Source of the DNA: 21-14-0-10-47-8 sp966211795
GTDB lineage: Bacteria; Bdellovibrionota; Bdellovibrionia; Bdellovibrionales; Bdellovibrionaceae
Assembly: GCA_966211795.1 (NCBI GenBank)
Contig: CBIHNW010000015.1
Coordinates: 68,167-132,166, forward strand
Direction: 5' to 3'
Length of the DNA: 64,000 nt
Part shown: piece after piece, positions 19,325 through 28,082 of the stretch
Layout: each line of letters opens with the position of its first letter
Numbering within the stretch: position 1 is the first letter of the stretch
Program-made: the position numbers and the translations under genes
Notes under the pieces: generated by a model
Told to the model about the DNA's origin: nothing
The model's input: the letters and a program-made list of their open reading frames with translations, nothing else
The model's database searches: none

Positions 19325-20017
19325 TTATGGGTCTTTTGGCAAAGCTTCCAGGGCCGGATCTGATTGCTTGTACTGATAGGCGTGCGAATCCGCGTCTTTG
19401 AAGGTCAGCATAAAGGCGTGGAAGGGGTGACCTGGCTTATTATAGTAAAAGCGATTTTTCAATTTAAAGACGGCAAATTGATCCGTGCCTAAGGTCCATT
19501 GACCCAGCGTGAAGTCCACTTTGTCTGTGTATCCGTACAGGAAATCGAAGATCGATTTTCCGATCAAATATCCTTTTTGATCGATCACCACTCCGTCTTC
19601 GGAAATCGTGTGCATGGTGATGAGGCCGTTGCGATCTGGATTGAATTTGATCAACTCGATGTGCGAATCATCGTAGGCAGCGCATTTGCGTGCCGATCGT
19701 GATTCCAGTGCGATACCCGAAGCGGTCGAGCCGATAATTTTCCAACGCATGCAGTTTGTGGTGCCGTTGCTGTTGGTGGATTGCCACTCGATCCATTGTC
19801 CGATCTTCAATTGCGACTCGGAAAAAAGTGGCGGCACATCGAAGCTTGTTTTTTCGCTCCCGTTTCCATGATCGGTCTTTTGTTCATCAGGTGTTTGAAT
19901 GGCAAGCTCGTGATTTTTGGCTCCGCAGCCAGCGTTAAAAATGAAAAGAAATAAAAGGGCTAGACCCAAGTGAGATCCAGATGAAAGTGAGCGCGAAACT
20001 GGGTTTTGATTGTGCAT
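19325..20017 (-). CDS. Lipoprotein of unknown function
   Basis: A 230-residue protein with a signal peptide and lipobox FNAGC (Cys about residue 31), followed by a ~200-residue exported domain beginning after an Asp/Lys/Ser linker. The segment IGQWIEWQSTNSNG and several aromatic beta-strand-like stretches suggest a beta-rich fold, but no family was recognised. ATG 20017 places the signal peptide at the N-terminus; a longer frame to 20152 is rejected. It lies divergently from the membrane protein starting at 20137. Confidence 0.72.
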   Translation of the reverse strand: MHNQNPVSRSLSSGSHLGLALLFLFIFNAGCGAKNHELAIQTPDEQKTDHGNGSEKTSFDVPPLFSESQLKIGQWIEWQSTNSNGTTNCMRWKIIGSTASGIALESRSARKCAAYDDSHIELIKFNPDRNGLITMHTISEDGVVIDQKGYLIGKSIFDFLYGYTDKVDFTLGQWTLGTDQFAVFKLKNRFYYNKPGHPFHAFMLTFKDADSHAYQYKQSDPALEALPKDP

Positions 20018-20136
20018 AAAGAAATTCAAACATGCTTCTTTTGAATCAGCAAATTGCAACGCGGCAGGCGAGAGAGGGTCTTGCACATCTCGGTTTTCGC
20101 TTGAGAGCGTCAGATCAAAATGTAAACATTTAATTT

Positions 20137-20826
20137 GTGACAAAACTTCCATTCTCTCGTTACCCGCAAATTTGGTGTTCGGTGGTGCTGATTTGGCTGA
20201 TGCCGGCCATCGTTCTCGGTGTACTTTCGGCCATCTATGGATTTTCGTATCTCAGTTTTTCGAGCTTTGACGAAGTTCAATTTGCCTGGTTTTTGATTGC
20301 GGGATTTTGTTTTTCCATGCAACGGAAAATCTGTTGGTTCATCGCCCTGTTTCTGCTTTTCGGTGTTTTTATTTCCAATGTCTTTTACGCATCGATCTTG
20401 GCGGCGCAACTGCAGTCTTACGAATATCAGCTGTGGTTGGCATTGAGCGTGTTGTTAGCGATCACCCTCATTTTTTCTTACTTCCGATTTCCCTACTTGG
20501 ATGGACGGGACACGGCCTGGTTTGGCGTCGCCAATCGAATGGAAGTGTCGATTCCCGCAATACTTGGATCCAAGCAAAATGGAAAGGTGACTTCCATTTC
20601 AATCACCGGGGTTCTTTTTCACTTTGCAGAATCTTTAGAGAACATCCGAGTTGGTGATCAATTGCACCTCACAATGGAAGAGTTAAATTTGCATGAACTT
20701 CCGGTCGAAGTTCGTGGCATGCTGGGAGAAAAAATTCGACTCAAATTTCTTTGGTTAGGATTTGCTCAATCACGACTTTTGAAGAGTCGTCTGAAAAAAA
20801 TGACCCAGACGGCGAAAAAGTCCTGA
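20137..20826 (+). CDS. Four-helix membrane protein with C-terminal PilZ-like domain
   Basis: A 229-residue protein. Four predicted transmembrane helices occupy about residues 12-115. The cytoplasmic part from ~125 (NRMEVSIPAILGSKQNGKVTSISITGVLFHF; VEVRGMLGEKIRLKFLWL) looks like a PilZ beta-barrel: the element before GKVTSISITGV corresponds to the D/NxSxxG strand. The usual RxxxR c-di-GMP motif is not evident (only NRMEV), so binding is doubtful. The GTG start has no clear Shine-Dalgarno. It may be a divergent c-di-GMP receptor or a degenerate one. Confidence 0.6.
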   Translation: MTKLPFSRYPQIWCSVVLIWLMPAIVLGVLSAIYGFSYLSFSSFDEVQFAWFLIAGFCFSMQRKICWFIALFLLFGVFISNVFYASILAAQLQSYEYQLWLALSVLLAITLIFSYFRFPYLDGRDTAWFGVANRMEVSIPAILGSKQNGKVTSISITGVLFHFAESLENIRVGDQLHLTMEELNLHELPVEVRGMLGEKIRLKFLWLGFAQSRLLKSRLKKMTQTAKKS

Positions 20827-20878
20827 GGCAAAACTCCGCTGAATCATATAAATAAGAAATAATCTTGTTCTGAGTTTG

Positions 20879-20893
20879 GTACAACTTTTGTAC
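20879..20893. promoter_or_regulatory. 15-bp inverted repeat upstream of a secreted-protein gene
   Basis: GTACAA-CTT-TTGTAC is a perfect inverted repeat ending 48 bases before the ATG at 20942. Its position suits an operator. No regulator can be assigned from the sequence. Confidence 0.35.
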
Positions 20894-20941
20894 AGGCTTT
20901 CCCTGGTTCTACATTTTCAAAATCATCTAAGGAGAATCTTC

Positions 20942-21463
20942 ATGAAAAGTCTTTTTCTCGTTTTTGCCTTGGTCTTAAGCTGTCCTTCCTTTGCGGCCAC
21001 CGGAGTTCGCTTGTTCGATATTCAGCACGCGCAATTTGATCAATCCCTCAATCTGGATTCAGAGCGCCGGGCCCAAGTCATCGTGGACTATAATACCGAG
21101 ACGATCAGTCTCTATGCTCAGCACAAGCTTTGGAAATGTGCTCCCGGTGCGCTGTGCATTCAACTGATGCCCGTGCCATTTTCCACTCAGTTAAAAATTC
21201 AGTCTGTTGAAAAGGACGGATGTGGTGCCCGCACAATCACGGCGGTCACCGACAATCGGGCATTGAATGGCGGATACGAAGAAATGAAACTGGTCGATGG
21301 CAGCGATGCGACCTGCATGTACATGGTTGAAGTCATTCAGAAGGCAACCTATCAAACGATCTATCCTAAAGAGACCACAAATGAAATGAACGTCACCTCG
21401 TCCAGCATGATGCTCAAACTCAACACCCGTGCAGAATCATGGGAGCAATTGACCAGTCAATAG
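20942..21463 (+). CDS. Secreted protein of unknown function
   Basis: A 173-residue protein with a Sec signal peptide (residues ~1-19, SCPSFAA). The mature part has four cysteines after residue 60 and a beta-rich pattern. ATG 20942 follows AAGGAGAATCTTC, which rules out the longer frame from 20876. No family was recognised. It meets the convergent RecD2 gene with no intergenic base. The short inverted repeat at 20879-20893 may control it. Confidence 0.78.
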   Translation: MKSLFLVFALVLSCPSFAATGVRLFDIQHAQFDQSLNLDSERRAQVIVDYNTETISLYAQHKLWKCAPGALCIQLMPVPFSTQLKIQSVEKDGCGARTITAVTDNRALNGGYEEMKLVDGSDATCMYMVEVIQKATYQTIYPKETTNEMNVTSSSMMLKLNTRAESWEQLTSQ

Positions 21464-23722
21464 TTACGATGCGGGCGTTTCAAGAGACGGGGCCTTTAAA
21501 AGCTCCGTCAATTTTTGCCAACGTTTGTTGTTTTCATCAGATTGAATGGCGGTCTGCAGAGCGTGCGGTTCGGCCACCAGAAAGACATGTTCTTGGCCGC
21601 GGGTGACCGCGGTGTAGATCAAATGCCGCTGAGCCATCGGCAAGTGCTCGTCGGTCAGCACCACGATCACGGCTCGGTATTCAGATCCTTGAGATTTGTG
21701 GATGGAAATGGCGTAAGCCAGCGTCAAGCGATCCAATTCATCAAATCCGAAACGAATGTTTCGTTCATCGAATTGCACTTCGATCATTTGTGCCGAATGA
21801 TCGATCATCGTGAGAAAACCGATATCACCATTGTAAACGTCCTTGATGTAATCGTTTTTGATGATCATGACCTTATCGCCTTTTTGGAAAACCTGACCAA
21901 AGCCGGAGATGGTGTCACTGTCCTCTGATCGGAGATCTTGCGTTGAAACCAAAAGCTGCAATTCTTCATTCAGCTTCTGGGTGCCCAAGGGCCCACGATT
22001 GAAGGGTACCAGGATTTGAAATTGCCCGGGATCGGTGATGCCGCATTTTTCCGGAATCACGCGGGTGACGAGATCAAAGATCACTTTCTTCGCATGGTCG
22101 ACGCCATTGACAGGGATATAATGAAAATCGCTGGTTCCCTTGAGCTGGGTCAGTGGCATCTCACCGTTATTAATCCGGTGGGCATTGATCTTGATCAAGC
22201 TTTGTTCGCTTTGGCGATAAATTTCTTTCAGCTTAACCACTGGAAATCGCTTGGACTGCAGAATGCTTTGTAAGATGTTCCCGGCGCCCACTGGTGGAAT
22301 TTGGTCCGAGTCTCCCACCAAAATGAGTGAGCAGTGATCCGGCAGGGCATTCAGCAGGCTGGACATTAAAGAAAGATCCACCATCGAAGCTTCGTCCACC
22401 AAAACCAGATCCAAATCCAAGGGGTTTTTTTCGTTGAAAGAAAAAAGGCCCGTCGAGCCATTGAACTTGAGCAATCGGTGAATGGTCTTTGCCGGTGTGC
22501 GCGTGGCTTCGGCCAAGCGCTGTGCGGCTCGACCTGTGGGTGAGCACAGCGCGAATTTCAGAAACTGCGTTTGCAGGATCGTGACAAGCGATTGAATCAA
22601 GGTGGTCTTACCGGTGCCGGGACCGCCGGTGATCACCGCCAAGGGCGAATTCAGGGCCGTGGCGATGGCTTGGCGCTGCAGTGGGGCCAACTGAATCTGC
22701 AACAGCTCTTGTGCCCAGTTTAAAAATTTATCTGAATTGAAACCATTCCAAGAAGAAGGGCGATTTTCAAAGGCCAATAATTTCTGACAAACGTGTTGTT
22801 CGGTTATCCAAACCTCTTTCAGGTAAATACAGGGCTTGTTCTCGATTGTGTCAGAAATCAAATTTTCTGAGATCAGTTCAAGCTCCAGGCATTCTTCGAT
22901 CGCGGCCTGCGCGACGTTCAAGCGAGCCCGTGACTCTTGCAGCAGTCGATCTTCCGGATAAGCGCAGTGCCCTTGACGGTAGGACCCCAGCAAGACGTCA
23001 TACAGGCAACCGCGCACGCGTTCGGGGCCATCCGGAGGATATCCGTACTTGAGGGCGAAGCTATCAATCAATTCGAAGGACAAGGCGTGTTCGGTCACGG
23101 CGCGGTAGGGATGCTCTTTCAGGAAAGCGATGCTGCCCTCGCGATGAAATGGAAAGATGACCTTTCCCCATAACAAAGGAAGATTTTCATCGAAAAGAAA
23201 TTCCTCAAGTCGAGAGAGCTCTTGGTAAGCTCGCCAGGCATCAAGAATTTGAATTTGTCTTTTGCGTCCAACACCCTGAATGTCCAACAGCTTTCGTGGC
23301 TGATGATCAAAAATTTCAAAGAGATCTTCGGGATGGGCTTTCGCCAAGATCGAAGCGAGATTCGGACCGATGCCGATCAGAGCTCCTGATTTTAAAAATT
23401 TTTTTAAAGTTCGCGATGTCTTCGGCTGGGTGAACTCGAGTTTTTGCGCCGTCAAGGGACCAGCCGTCTCGGGATCCAGGTGGGAATCGATTTCTGAAAT
23501 TTCGCGGTGGACGGTCGCGGTCAAACCAGGAAACACGTGCGGTGTTCGCCCTTGGATCAGAACGTGCGAGCCATCGCTTTCAAGCTTCAGATCCAGAACG
23601 CACTGACCACTTTCATCGTTGAAATAGACGACTCGCTCAACGCTGCCTTTGAGAACAGGGGCATCCAAGGATGCCCCTGGTTTTTGCTGCACTGGCTGAG
23701 TGTCCAAATCAAGCTGTTGCAT
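21464..23722 (-). CDS. recD2: RecD2-type SF1B DNA helicase
   Basis: A 752-residue 5'-to-3' DNA helicase of the RecBC-independent RecD2 group. An N-terminal OB-like region (VERVVYFNDESGQCVLDL) is followed by helix-hairpin-helix repeats (GIGPNLASILAKAHPEDLF; DIQGVGRKRQIQILDAW). Walker A is GGPGTGKTT (Lys372), motif II is LVLVDEASMVD, and the C-terminal motifs include AYAISIHKSQGSEY and YTAVTRGQE. Length and layout match D. radiodurans RecD2. There are 26 bases between it and the upstream annealing-type gene at 23749, so the two probably share a transcript. Confidence 0.94.
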   Translation of the reverse strand: MQQLDLDTQPVQQKPGASLDAPVLKGSVERVVYFNDESGQCVLDLKLESDGSHVLIQGRTPHVFPGLTATVHREISEIDSHLDPETAGPLTAQKLEFTQPKTSRTLKKFLKSGALIGIGPNLASILAKAHPEDLFEIFDHQPRKLLDIQGVGRKRQIQILDAWRAYQELSRLEEFLFDENLPLLWGKVIFPFHREGSIAFLKEHPYRAVTEHALSFELIDSFALKYGYPPDGPERVRGCLYDVLLGSYRQGHCAYPEDRLLQESRARLNVAQAAIEECLELELISENLISDTIENKPCIYLKEVWITEQHVCQKLLAFENRPSSWNGFNSDKFLNWAQELLQIQLAPLQRQAIATALNSPLAVITGGPGTGKTTLIQSLVTILQTQFLKFALCSPTGRAAQRLAEATRTPAKTIHRLLKFNGSTGLFSFNEKNPLDLDLVLVDEASMVDLSLMSSLLNALPDHCSLILVGDSDQIPPVGAGNILQSILQSKRFPVVKLKEIYRQSEQSLIKINAHRINNGEMPLTQLKGTSDFHYIPVNGVDHAKKVIFDLVTRVIPEKCGITDPGQFQILVPFNRGPLGTQKLNEELQLLVSTQDLRSEDSDTISGFGQVFQKGDKVMIIKNDYIKDVYNGDIGFLTMIDHSAQMIEVQFDERNIRFGFDELDRLTLAYAISIHKSQGSEYRAVIVVLTDEHLPMAQRHLIYTAVTRGQEHVFLVAEPHALQTAIQSDENNKRWQKLTELLKAPSLETPAS

Positions 23723-23748
23723 CGATCGGAATCACGAAGCTTCTCAAA

Positions 23749-24471
23749 TTAATGAGAAGCGTTCGCGCCTTCAGCTTTGTACATACGATCATAGGCTTTC
23801 TTCAGGAAATCAACTTGGGCTGAGAGGGGCGTCCCAGGTCGAACATCACTGTTTTCCAGCCATTTGATATAGCTTTCAATTTCGGGCTTCGGGATTTCGC
23901 TCAATTTTTTGCCTTTGTATTTTCGGCCAAAATTGATCATGTAATCTCCGGGCTCGCCGGATGTATTGACGAAGGATTCATTTGCATCTTCACCGCGTCC
24001 GTTTTCGCTCGGTGCAAACCCACCACCCGCAAAGGAGGGGGATCCCGGCGATGTTTCAGGATTGGTGCCGTCCGCACGCTCGTTCCGTCGTGTTTTCACC
24101 GGCGAAGCGGGAGCGTCGACAATGCGACTTCCTTCATCCAATTCATCCGCACAAAATTGCGTTCCGTAGCCAATCAAGGCCAACGCTCGTCCGATCGCAC
24201 CGGTTTCCGCTTTTTCAATAAAGTCAGGAAATCCCTGAATGCGTTCGAATTTATGCGAGGTCGCAATGATGCGGCCCTGGTCATCACGAATCGTGGCCTT
24301 GGCGTAGGCCGCAACATCTGTGACAGAAATCAGCTCTGTCTCAATCGCCCAGTCGGGGTGATCTTCTCGAAACCAGACCAGACGATACTTCACTTCGAGG
24401 TACTCTTTACCCCGCAAGTTCAACAAAGGGAGTTCCGTTCCTTTTTCCGTTTTGAAACTTCGATTTGCCAT
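23749..24471 (-). CDS. Predicted single-strand-annealing-type protein with ExoX-like C-terminal domain
   Basis: A 240-residue protein. Residues ~1-125 (GKEYLEVKYRLVWFREDHP; HKFERIQGFPDFIEKAETGAIGRALALIGYGTQF) resemble phage-type annealing or ssDNA-binding proteins, in which the ETGAIGRAL..GYG motif is typical. A low-complexity Pro/Gly/Ser linker follows (~140-180). The last ~55 residues (INFGRKYKGKKLSEIPKPEIESYIKWL) match the small domain found at the C-terminus of exonuclease X. ATG 24471 is preferred for spacing from AAAGGA (24480 is also possible). The function is inferred, not proven. It is coupled to the recD2 gene downstream. Confidence 0.65.
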   Translation of the reverse strand: MANRSFKTEKGTELPLLNLRGKEYLEVKYRLVWFREDHPDWAIETELISVTDVAAYAKATIRDDQGRIIATSHKFERIQGFPDFIEKAETGAIGRALALIGYGTQFCADELDEGSRIVDAPASPVKTRRNERADGTNPETSPGSPSFAGGGFAPSENGRGEDANESFVNTSGEPGDYMINFGRKYKGKKLSEIPKPEIESYIKWLENSDVRPGTPLSAQVDFLKKAYDRMYKAEGANASH

Positions 24472-25030
24472 CTTTTTCATCCTTTGAAAAATTCGCTTTG
24501 GCCTTGGGCTCGAGATTAGCGCTTTATCTTTCGCTTTGGCGTCGGCGGTTATTGTTATCGCCAAACTCTTTTTCCCATTCGCCAGTGCAAGGAGGAACCT
24601 GTGAATAGAGAGCGGAGCTTGACGTTCCAATATAAGTGATTCTGTGTTCAGTGAAAAGAGTCAGTGGCCAATCTGTGCAAGCATACATGCTTTTCCCTCT
24701 CAAATACTGAGAAGAGACATGATTTTCACCCTTTTCTCTGCTGCAAAATTTGTTGCGAATTTCAGGCTTCAAAGCGCCGATTTGGTGGTGCGGTTGAGGG
24801 TTGAAAAGTCGATTTTTTTGACCTCGTTGGAACCGTGAAAAGCGATTGAAATCCCTTCGTTTCGAAGACCTCATTTTGAGGAACGCATTTTTTTGCCTGG
24901 GCGAGTTTTAGGTTCATGGCGAAAATTCACCTTTTAAAAGCCGGCGTTCTGCTTAAAATCCTATTGGATGACAAAGCTCTGGAGATCTGATTTAAAATTG
25001 GCCTATGACAGGAGTCACCAAAGATTCACC
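24472..25030. other. Gene-free divergent control region of 559 bases
   Basis: The region separates the annealing-protein gene (minus) from a metalloprotease gene (plus). Its left part looks like a ~150-nt leader of the minus-strand gene with a TTTGGCG...CGCCAAA hairpin at roughly 24535-24565. The right part is A+T-rich and shows no convincing gene. A minus-strand frame of 116 codons (24524-24874) exists but has no Shine-Dalgarno and an uneven composition. A structured small RNA is possible but no known RNA family was recognised. Confidence 0.4.
24629..24657 (-). promoter_or_regulatory. Sigma-70-like promoter for the annealing-protein/recD2 unit
   Basis: On the minus strand TTTTCA (24652-24657) and TATATT (24629-24634) are 17 bases apart, pointing at the annealing-type gene and leaving a leader of about 150 nt. 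Confidence 0.45.
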
Positions 25031-25759
25031 ATGAAAAAACTATTTCTCGCATTGATCCTCAGTTTGCCATTTTTTTCAATGAACGCCCACGCCGAACCCG
25101 TCGAGACTTACAACGCCGAATCCTACCGATGGTTGTATGAGCAGTTGATACCGGAAGACATTCGGTTGGCGCAGCCAGCACCAAGCTTCAAGTCCTTTCG
25201 TGTGCACCTCGAGGATTCCTATCAGGTGTTTCCAAAACCAGAGATGATCCAGGCGGCAAACCTCAAGGCGCCGGCAACAGTTCAAGGCTGGATGACCTAC
25301 TCGGGATTGTTTAAAAAGAAATATGTTCATGACGTCTTTCAGGATGCCTCGGGTGGGTGGGTGTTTAACGTTCGTGTGCGCCTGAAAAACGGAACGGCCC
25401 AAGACCTGGCCGATTTCCGCGCTAAGCTCAAAGCCGCCGAAGGGATGTGGAATCAGTACCGACCGGCAATGGATTTTCAATACCGCTTTCAATTTGATTT
25501 GGTGACGGACCCGGCACAGGCGCATTATTCGGTCCAAGTTCTGGATTCAACCCGGGGACCTTACGATCAATTTTGGGGTCGAAATTGGACCGAGATCGTG
25601 ATCGCTCACGAAATTGGTCACATGCTGGGGCTTGGGGACGAGTACCAAACTTTGACCAGCGTCACGGATTGCTACGAGCCCTCGCTCATGTGCGGTTCGT
25701 GGAGCGGAATCCTGATGGACTACCACTATTATTTCATCCTTCGTCGTCTCTTGCGCTAA
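25031..25759 (+). CDS. Secreted zinc metalloprotease (HExxHxxGxxD zincin)
   Basis: A 242-residue predicted exported peptidase. A signal peptide covers residues ~1-20 (NAHA cleavage). The zinc site is HEIGHMLGLGDE: His193, Glu194 and His197, with Asp203 at the third-ligand place (HExxHxxGxxD, as in snapalysin-like zincins) instead of the usual His. The preceding ~170 residues have a YxxRFQF beta-strand pattern but no named domain. ATG 25031 is chosen for the signal peptide; a start at 24968 is rejected. It is likely periplasmic or released. Confidence 0.83.
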   Translation: MKKLFLALILSLPFFSMNAHAEPVETYNAESYRWLYEQLIPEDIRLAQPAPSFKSFRVHLEDSYQVFPKPEMIQAANLKAPATVQGWMTYSGLFKKKYVHDVFQDASGGWVFNVRVRLKNGTAQDLADFRAKLKAAEGMWNQYRPAMDFQYRFQFDLVTDPAQAHYSVQVLDSTRGPYDQFWGRNWTEIVIAHEIGHMLGLGDEYQTLTSVTDCYEPSLMCGSWSGILMDYHYYFILRRLLR

Positions 25760-25766
25760 ACCGAGC

Positions 25767-25937
25767 TCAGGATCCAATAGCCTTCATTATGGCGTTTTCA
25801 ATTCGCGCTTTTCTTGCGACGTCCTCGGGGCCGAAGCGCTGAACGAGTCTGAGGCCTGCCTTGTGGGCTGGTTGGTGAAGGCTGTCTCCGATTGGGACAC
25901 CTTGGTTTAGAACTGCTGGTTGGTTGCCGATGAGATG
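25767..25937 (-). pseudogene. Possible gene remnant between two protease genes
   Basis: A minus-strand frame of about 56 codons is open to a TGA near 25767, reading LNQGVPIGDSLHQPAHKAG and then LVQRFGPEDVARKARIENA. Composition and codon use are protein-like, yet there is no start codon or Shine-Dalgarno and the upstream side closes in the next gene. It looks like the C-terminal tail of a decayed gene. The family was not identified. Confidence 0.3.
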
Positions 25938-25939
25938 GT

Positions 25940-27115
25940 ATGGCAAATTTCAGTGTTCTGGGCTTTTTAGGATTTGTTTTTTTCTCTTCTATTTTGATGG
26001 CTCGGCCGAGCTATAAGGTTGTGTGTGAAAAGCCTGACGAGTGTCCCGAGTGGGTCGCTGGGTTGGCTCACAGTCAGGGCGTTTGTTCTTCTTTTTTGGT
26101 CGCACCGAATATCATCGGGACCAATTTGCACTGCATTCCGGAAGACCTTCGGCATGAAAAGGTGTCTTGCAAGGATCGCATTGTCGTGAGCTTTCCGAAG
26201 ACGGCCCGGTTTCCGGAAGAGACCATTGACTGCGAGGAGATGGTGCATGTTTCGCCACCCATCAGCGACAAGTCTCTGACTCCTGATTTTGCCTTCTTTC
26301 GCTTGAAAGAAAAAACCACGCGCGAATATCTTGAAATTTCGCAAGCGGGAATCGCCGACGGCGCGATGATCACGTTGTACAAAGTGGATCCGGGCGTGAT
26401 CGGGACCGTGCGCAAAGTTCAGTGTCCTGCCGTGCAAAATTCTTTGTTCAATCCCTATTTTCAACAGGACAAAAGCCCTTTGGTCAGTTTGATTCCTTGC
26501 CCGGTCATTAAGGGAAACTCGGGATCGGCGTTGGTGGGTGCGGATGGAAAGGCGCACGGAATCATTTTTAGCATTTACGATGTTCACATCCCAACAGACC
26601 CCGCGTTGGCGGGCGGCAATGTCACCGGGGCCGCATCGAATGGCGCAAACTTCAGTTGCTTGAATACATTTTTTCTCAACTACGTCCAGGGTGAGCCGGA
26701 AGCATGTCTGATTTCGATCGACGAGGCTTCGCAGAAAAAATTCTTTCAAAGCATCATTGATAAACGTTTGGCCAAATTTCAAAAAGAAATCAATGAAAAG
26801 CTACAGGCAAACTTGAAGCAGAAGTTCGAGTCCACGCAGGGGCGAATATTATGGACTCTCACATCGGGGGAGCCAACCCCTGAAGAGGGAAAAAGTGGAA
26901 TTGCCTTGAAGGCCTTTCTGCAGCCCAAGTGTTTGCTGCCGGTTTCAAAGCCAGCGGCCGCGGGCGCCGATAAAGCGGTTCCTGAAAAGCTTGAAGGCGA
27001 AAGCTATAAAGTCTATTTCGAGAACGACAATCTCATGCGCCCCCAATACCGAATCGACTCTGACAAAGTCCCGGCCAACATGGACTCATCAAAGCTACCG
27101 ATCTGTCAGTCCTAA
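25940..27115 (+). CDS. Secreted trypsin-like serine protease
   Basis: A 391-residue exported protein with an intact catalytic triad in the trypsin-like order: His64 in TNLHC, Asp116 in LTPDFAFF, and Ser194 in KGNSGSAL. The signal peptide is residues ~1-21. After the protease domain (to ~250) comes a charged helical stretch (KRLAKFQKEINEKLQANLKQKF) and a ~70-residue C-terminal region of unknown fold. Several cysteines suggest periplasmic disulfides. Its stop overlaps the convergent LysR gene by 4 bases. Confidence 0.86.
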   Translation: MANFSVLGFLGFVFFSSILMARPSYKVVCEKPDECPEWVAGLAHSQGVCSSFLVAPNIIGTNLHCIPEDLRHEKVSCKDRIVVSFPKTARFPEETIDCEEMVHVSPPISDKSLTPDFAFFRLKEKTTREYLEISQAGIADGAMITLYKVDPGVIGTVRKVQCPAVQNSLFNPYFQQDKSPLVSLIPCPVIKGNSGSALVGADGKAHGIIFSIYDVHIPTDPALAGGNVTGAASNGANFSCLNTFFLNYVQGEPEACLISIDEASQKKFFQSIIDKRLAKFQKEINEKLQANLKQKFESTQGRILWTLTSGEPTPEEGKSGIALKAFLQPKCLLPVSKPAAAGADKAVPEKLEGESYKVYFENDNLMRPQYRIDSDKVPANMDSSKLPICQS

Positions 27116-27978
27116 ATATTTGAAGAGCAGCAGATTCGTCGCAGCACTTTTGTGATCTTCTTCATTTCTTTTGATTCATCCGCCGATTTGGCTTTCACCA
27201 AAAAGAGTTGGCGTTTGGATTCGGCCGTTCGATGCGAGGGAACTTTCACGATGGCGCCACTCGGATTTCTCTCATTCTCTAAATGCGCTACAAAGTTTGG
27301 CATGTAGACAATGGACTCACCCAAACGCAAGAGATCCAGCGCGATCGCGAAACTGCTCACCGAAAACGGGGCGATGCGGGGGATTTCTTGCGGCCATCCG
27401 TCGCGAATCTTATAGCCCAAAGGATTGAACGGCAGATGGGTGGTTGGCACCGTGAAAACGTACTGCTCGGGATCATGGGTTTGCAGAAAGTCCGCTCGTG
27501 CGAATGAATTGAACCGCACGTCGCCAATTTTCAGGTATTCCAATTCTGGTTTGAATGCCGGAGAAAAGACAAAGCCAAAATCGAGATCGCCACCTAAAAT
27601 TTTCGCTTCCAATTCACCGATATCGGTTTCAATGATGCTCAGCGGGCGCGCCATTTCCCGCACGATGTGGCCGGCACAAGTGATGGCGAGGGCTTCCGCC
27701 AGCCCCACGCGAATCTTCGAGGGTTTGCTTTGCATTCCGTGCGAAATTTCATTTTCGATTTTTAAAATATCCTGGGCTTTTTGGTAGAACCATTTGCCCG
27801 CATCTGTGATTTGCAGACCCCGCCCCTGAGGAAGGAAGAGCTTCAGCTTTGTTTCATCCTCTAAGGCTGAAATCGCCTTTGAAAGACCGCTGTGAGAAAT
27901 TCCGAGGACGTCAGCGGCCTTGGTCAGGCTGCCGGTTTCGGCGATCGTGCAAAAGTACTTGAGACGATATGTATCCAT
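27112..27978 (-). CDS. LysR-family transcriptional regulator
   Basis: A 288-residue LysR regulator. The N-terminal winged HTH (residues ~1-60: YRLKYFCTIAETGSLTKAADVLGISHSGLSKAISALE) is followed by a periplasmic-binding-protein-like effector domain from ~90. It is divergent from the secreted-protein/nitroreductase operon starting at 28083 and is therefore its likely regulator. ATG 27978 is preferred; a GTG at 27987 is in frame. The gap holds two CGATATG direct repeats (27965-27971, 27987-27993) near the start. Confidence 0.92.
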   Translation of the reverse strand: MDTYRLKYFCTIAETGSLTKAADVLGISHSGLSKAISALEDETKLKLFLPQGRGLQITDAGKWFYQKAQDILKIENEISHGMQSKPSKIRVGLAEALAITCAGHIVREMARPLSIIETDIGELEAKILGGDLDFGFVFSPAFKPELEYLKIGDVRFNSFARADFLQTHDPEQYVFTVPTTHLPFNPLGYKIRDGWPQEIPRIAPFSVSSFAIALDLLRLGESIVYMPNFVAHLENERNPSGAIVKVPSHRTAESKRQLFLVKAKSADESKEMKKITKVLRRICCSSNI

Positions 27979-28082
27979 ATGGAACACGATATGCCTGTTT
28001 ATTCACTTTATATCAATAGTTCGTTTCGCTAGAAAGAGTCCTACATTGGAAATCCAATGAACAGTTTTCAGAAAGGAAAGCT

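Noticed and set aside
24524..24874. 116-codon minus-strand frame in the divergent control region
   Set aside because: No Shine-Dalgarno, uneven composition, and it overlaps the likely promoter and leader of the annealing-protein gene.
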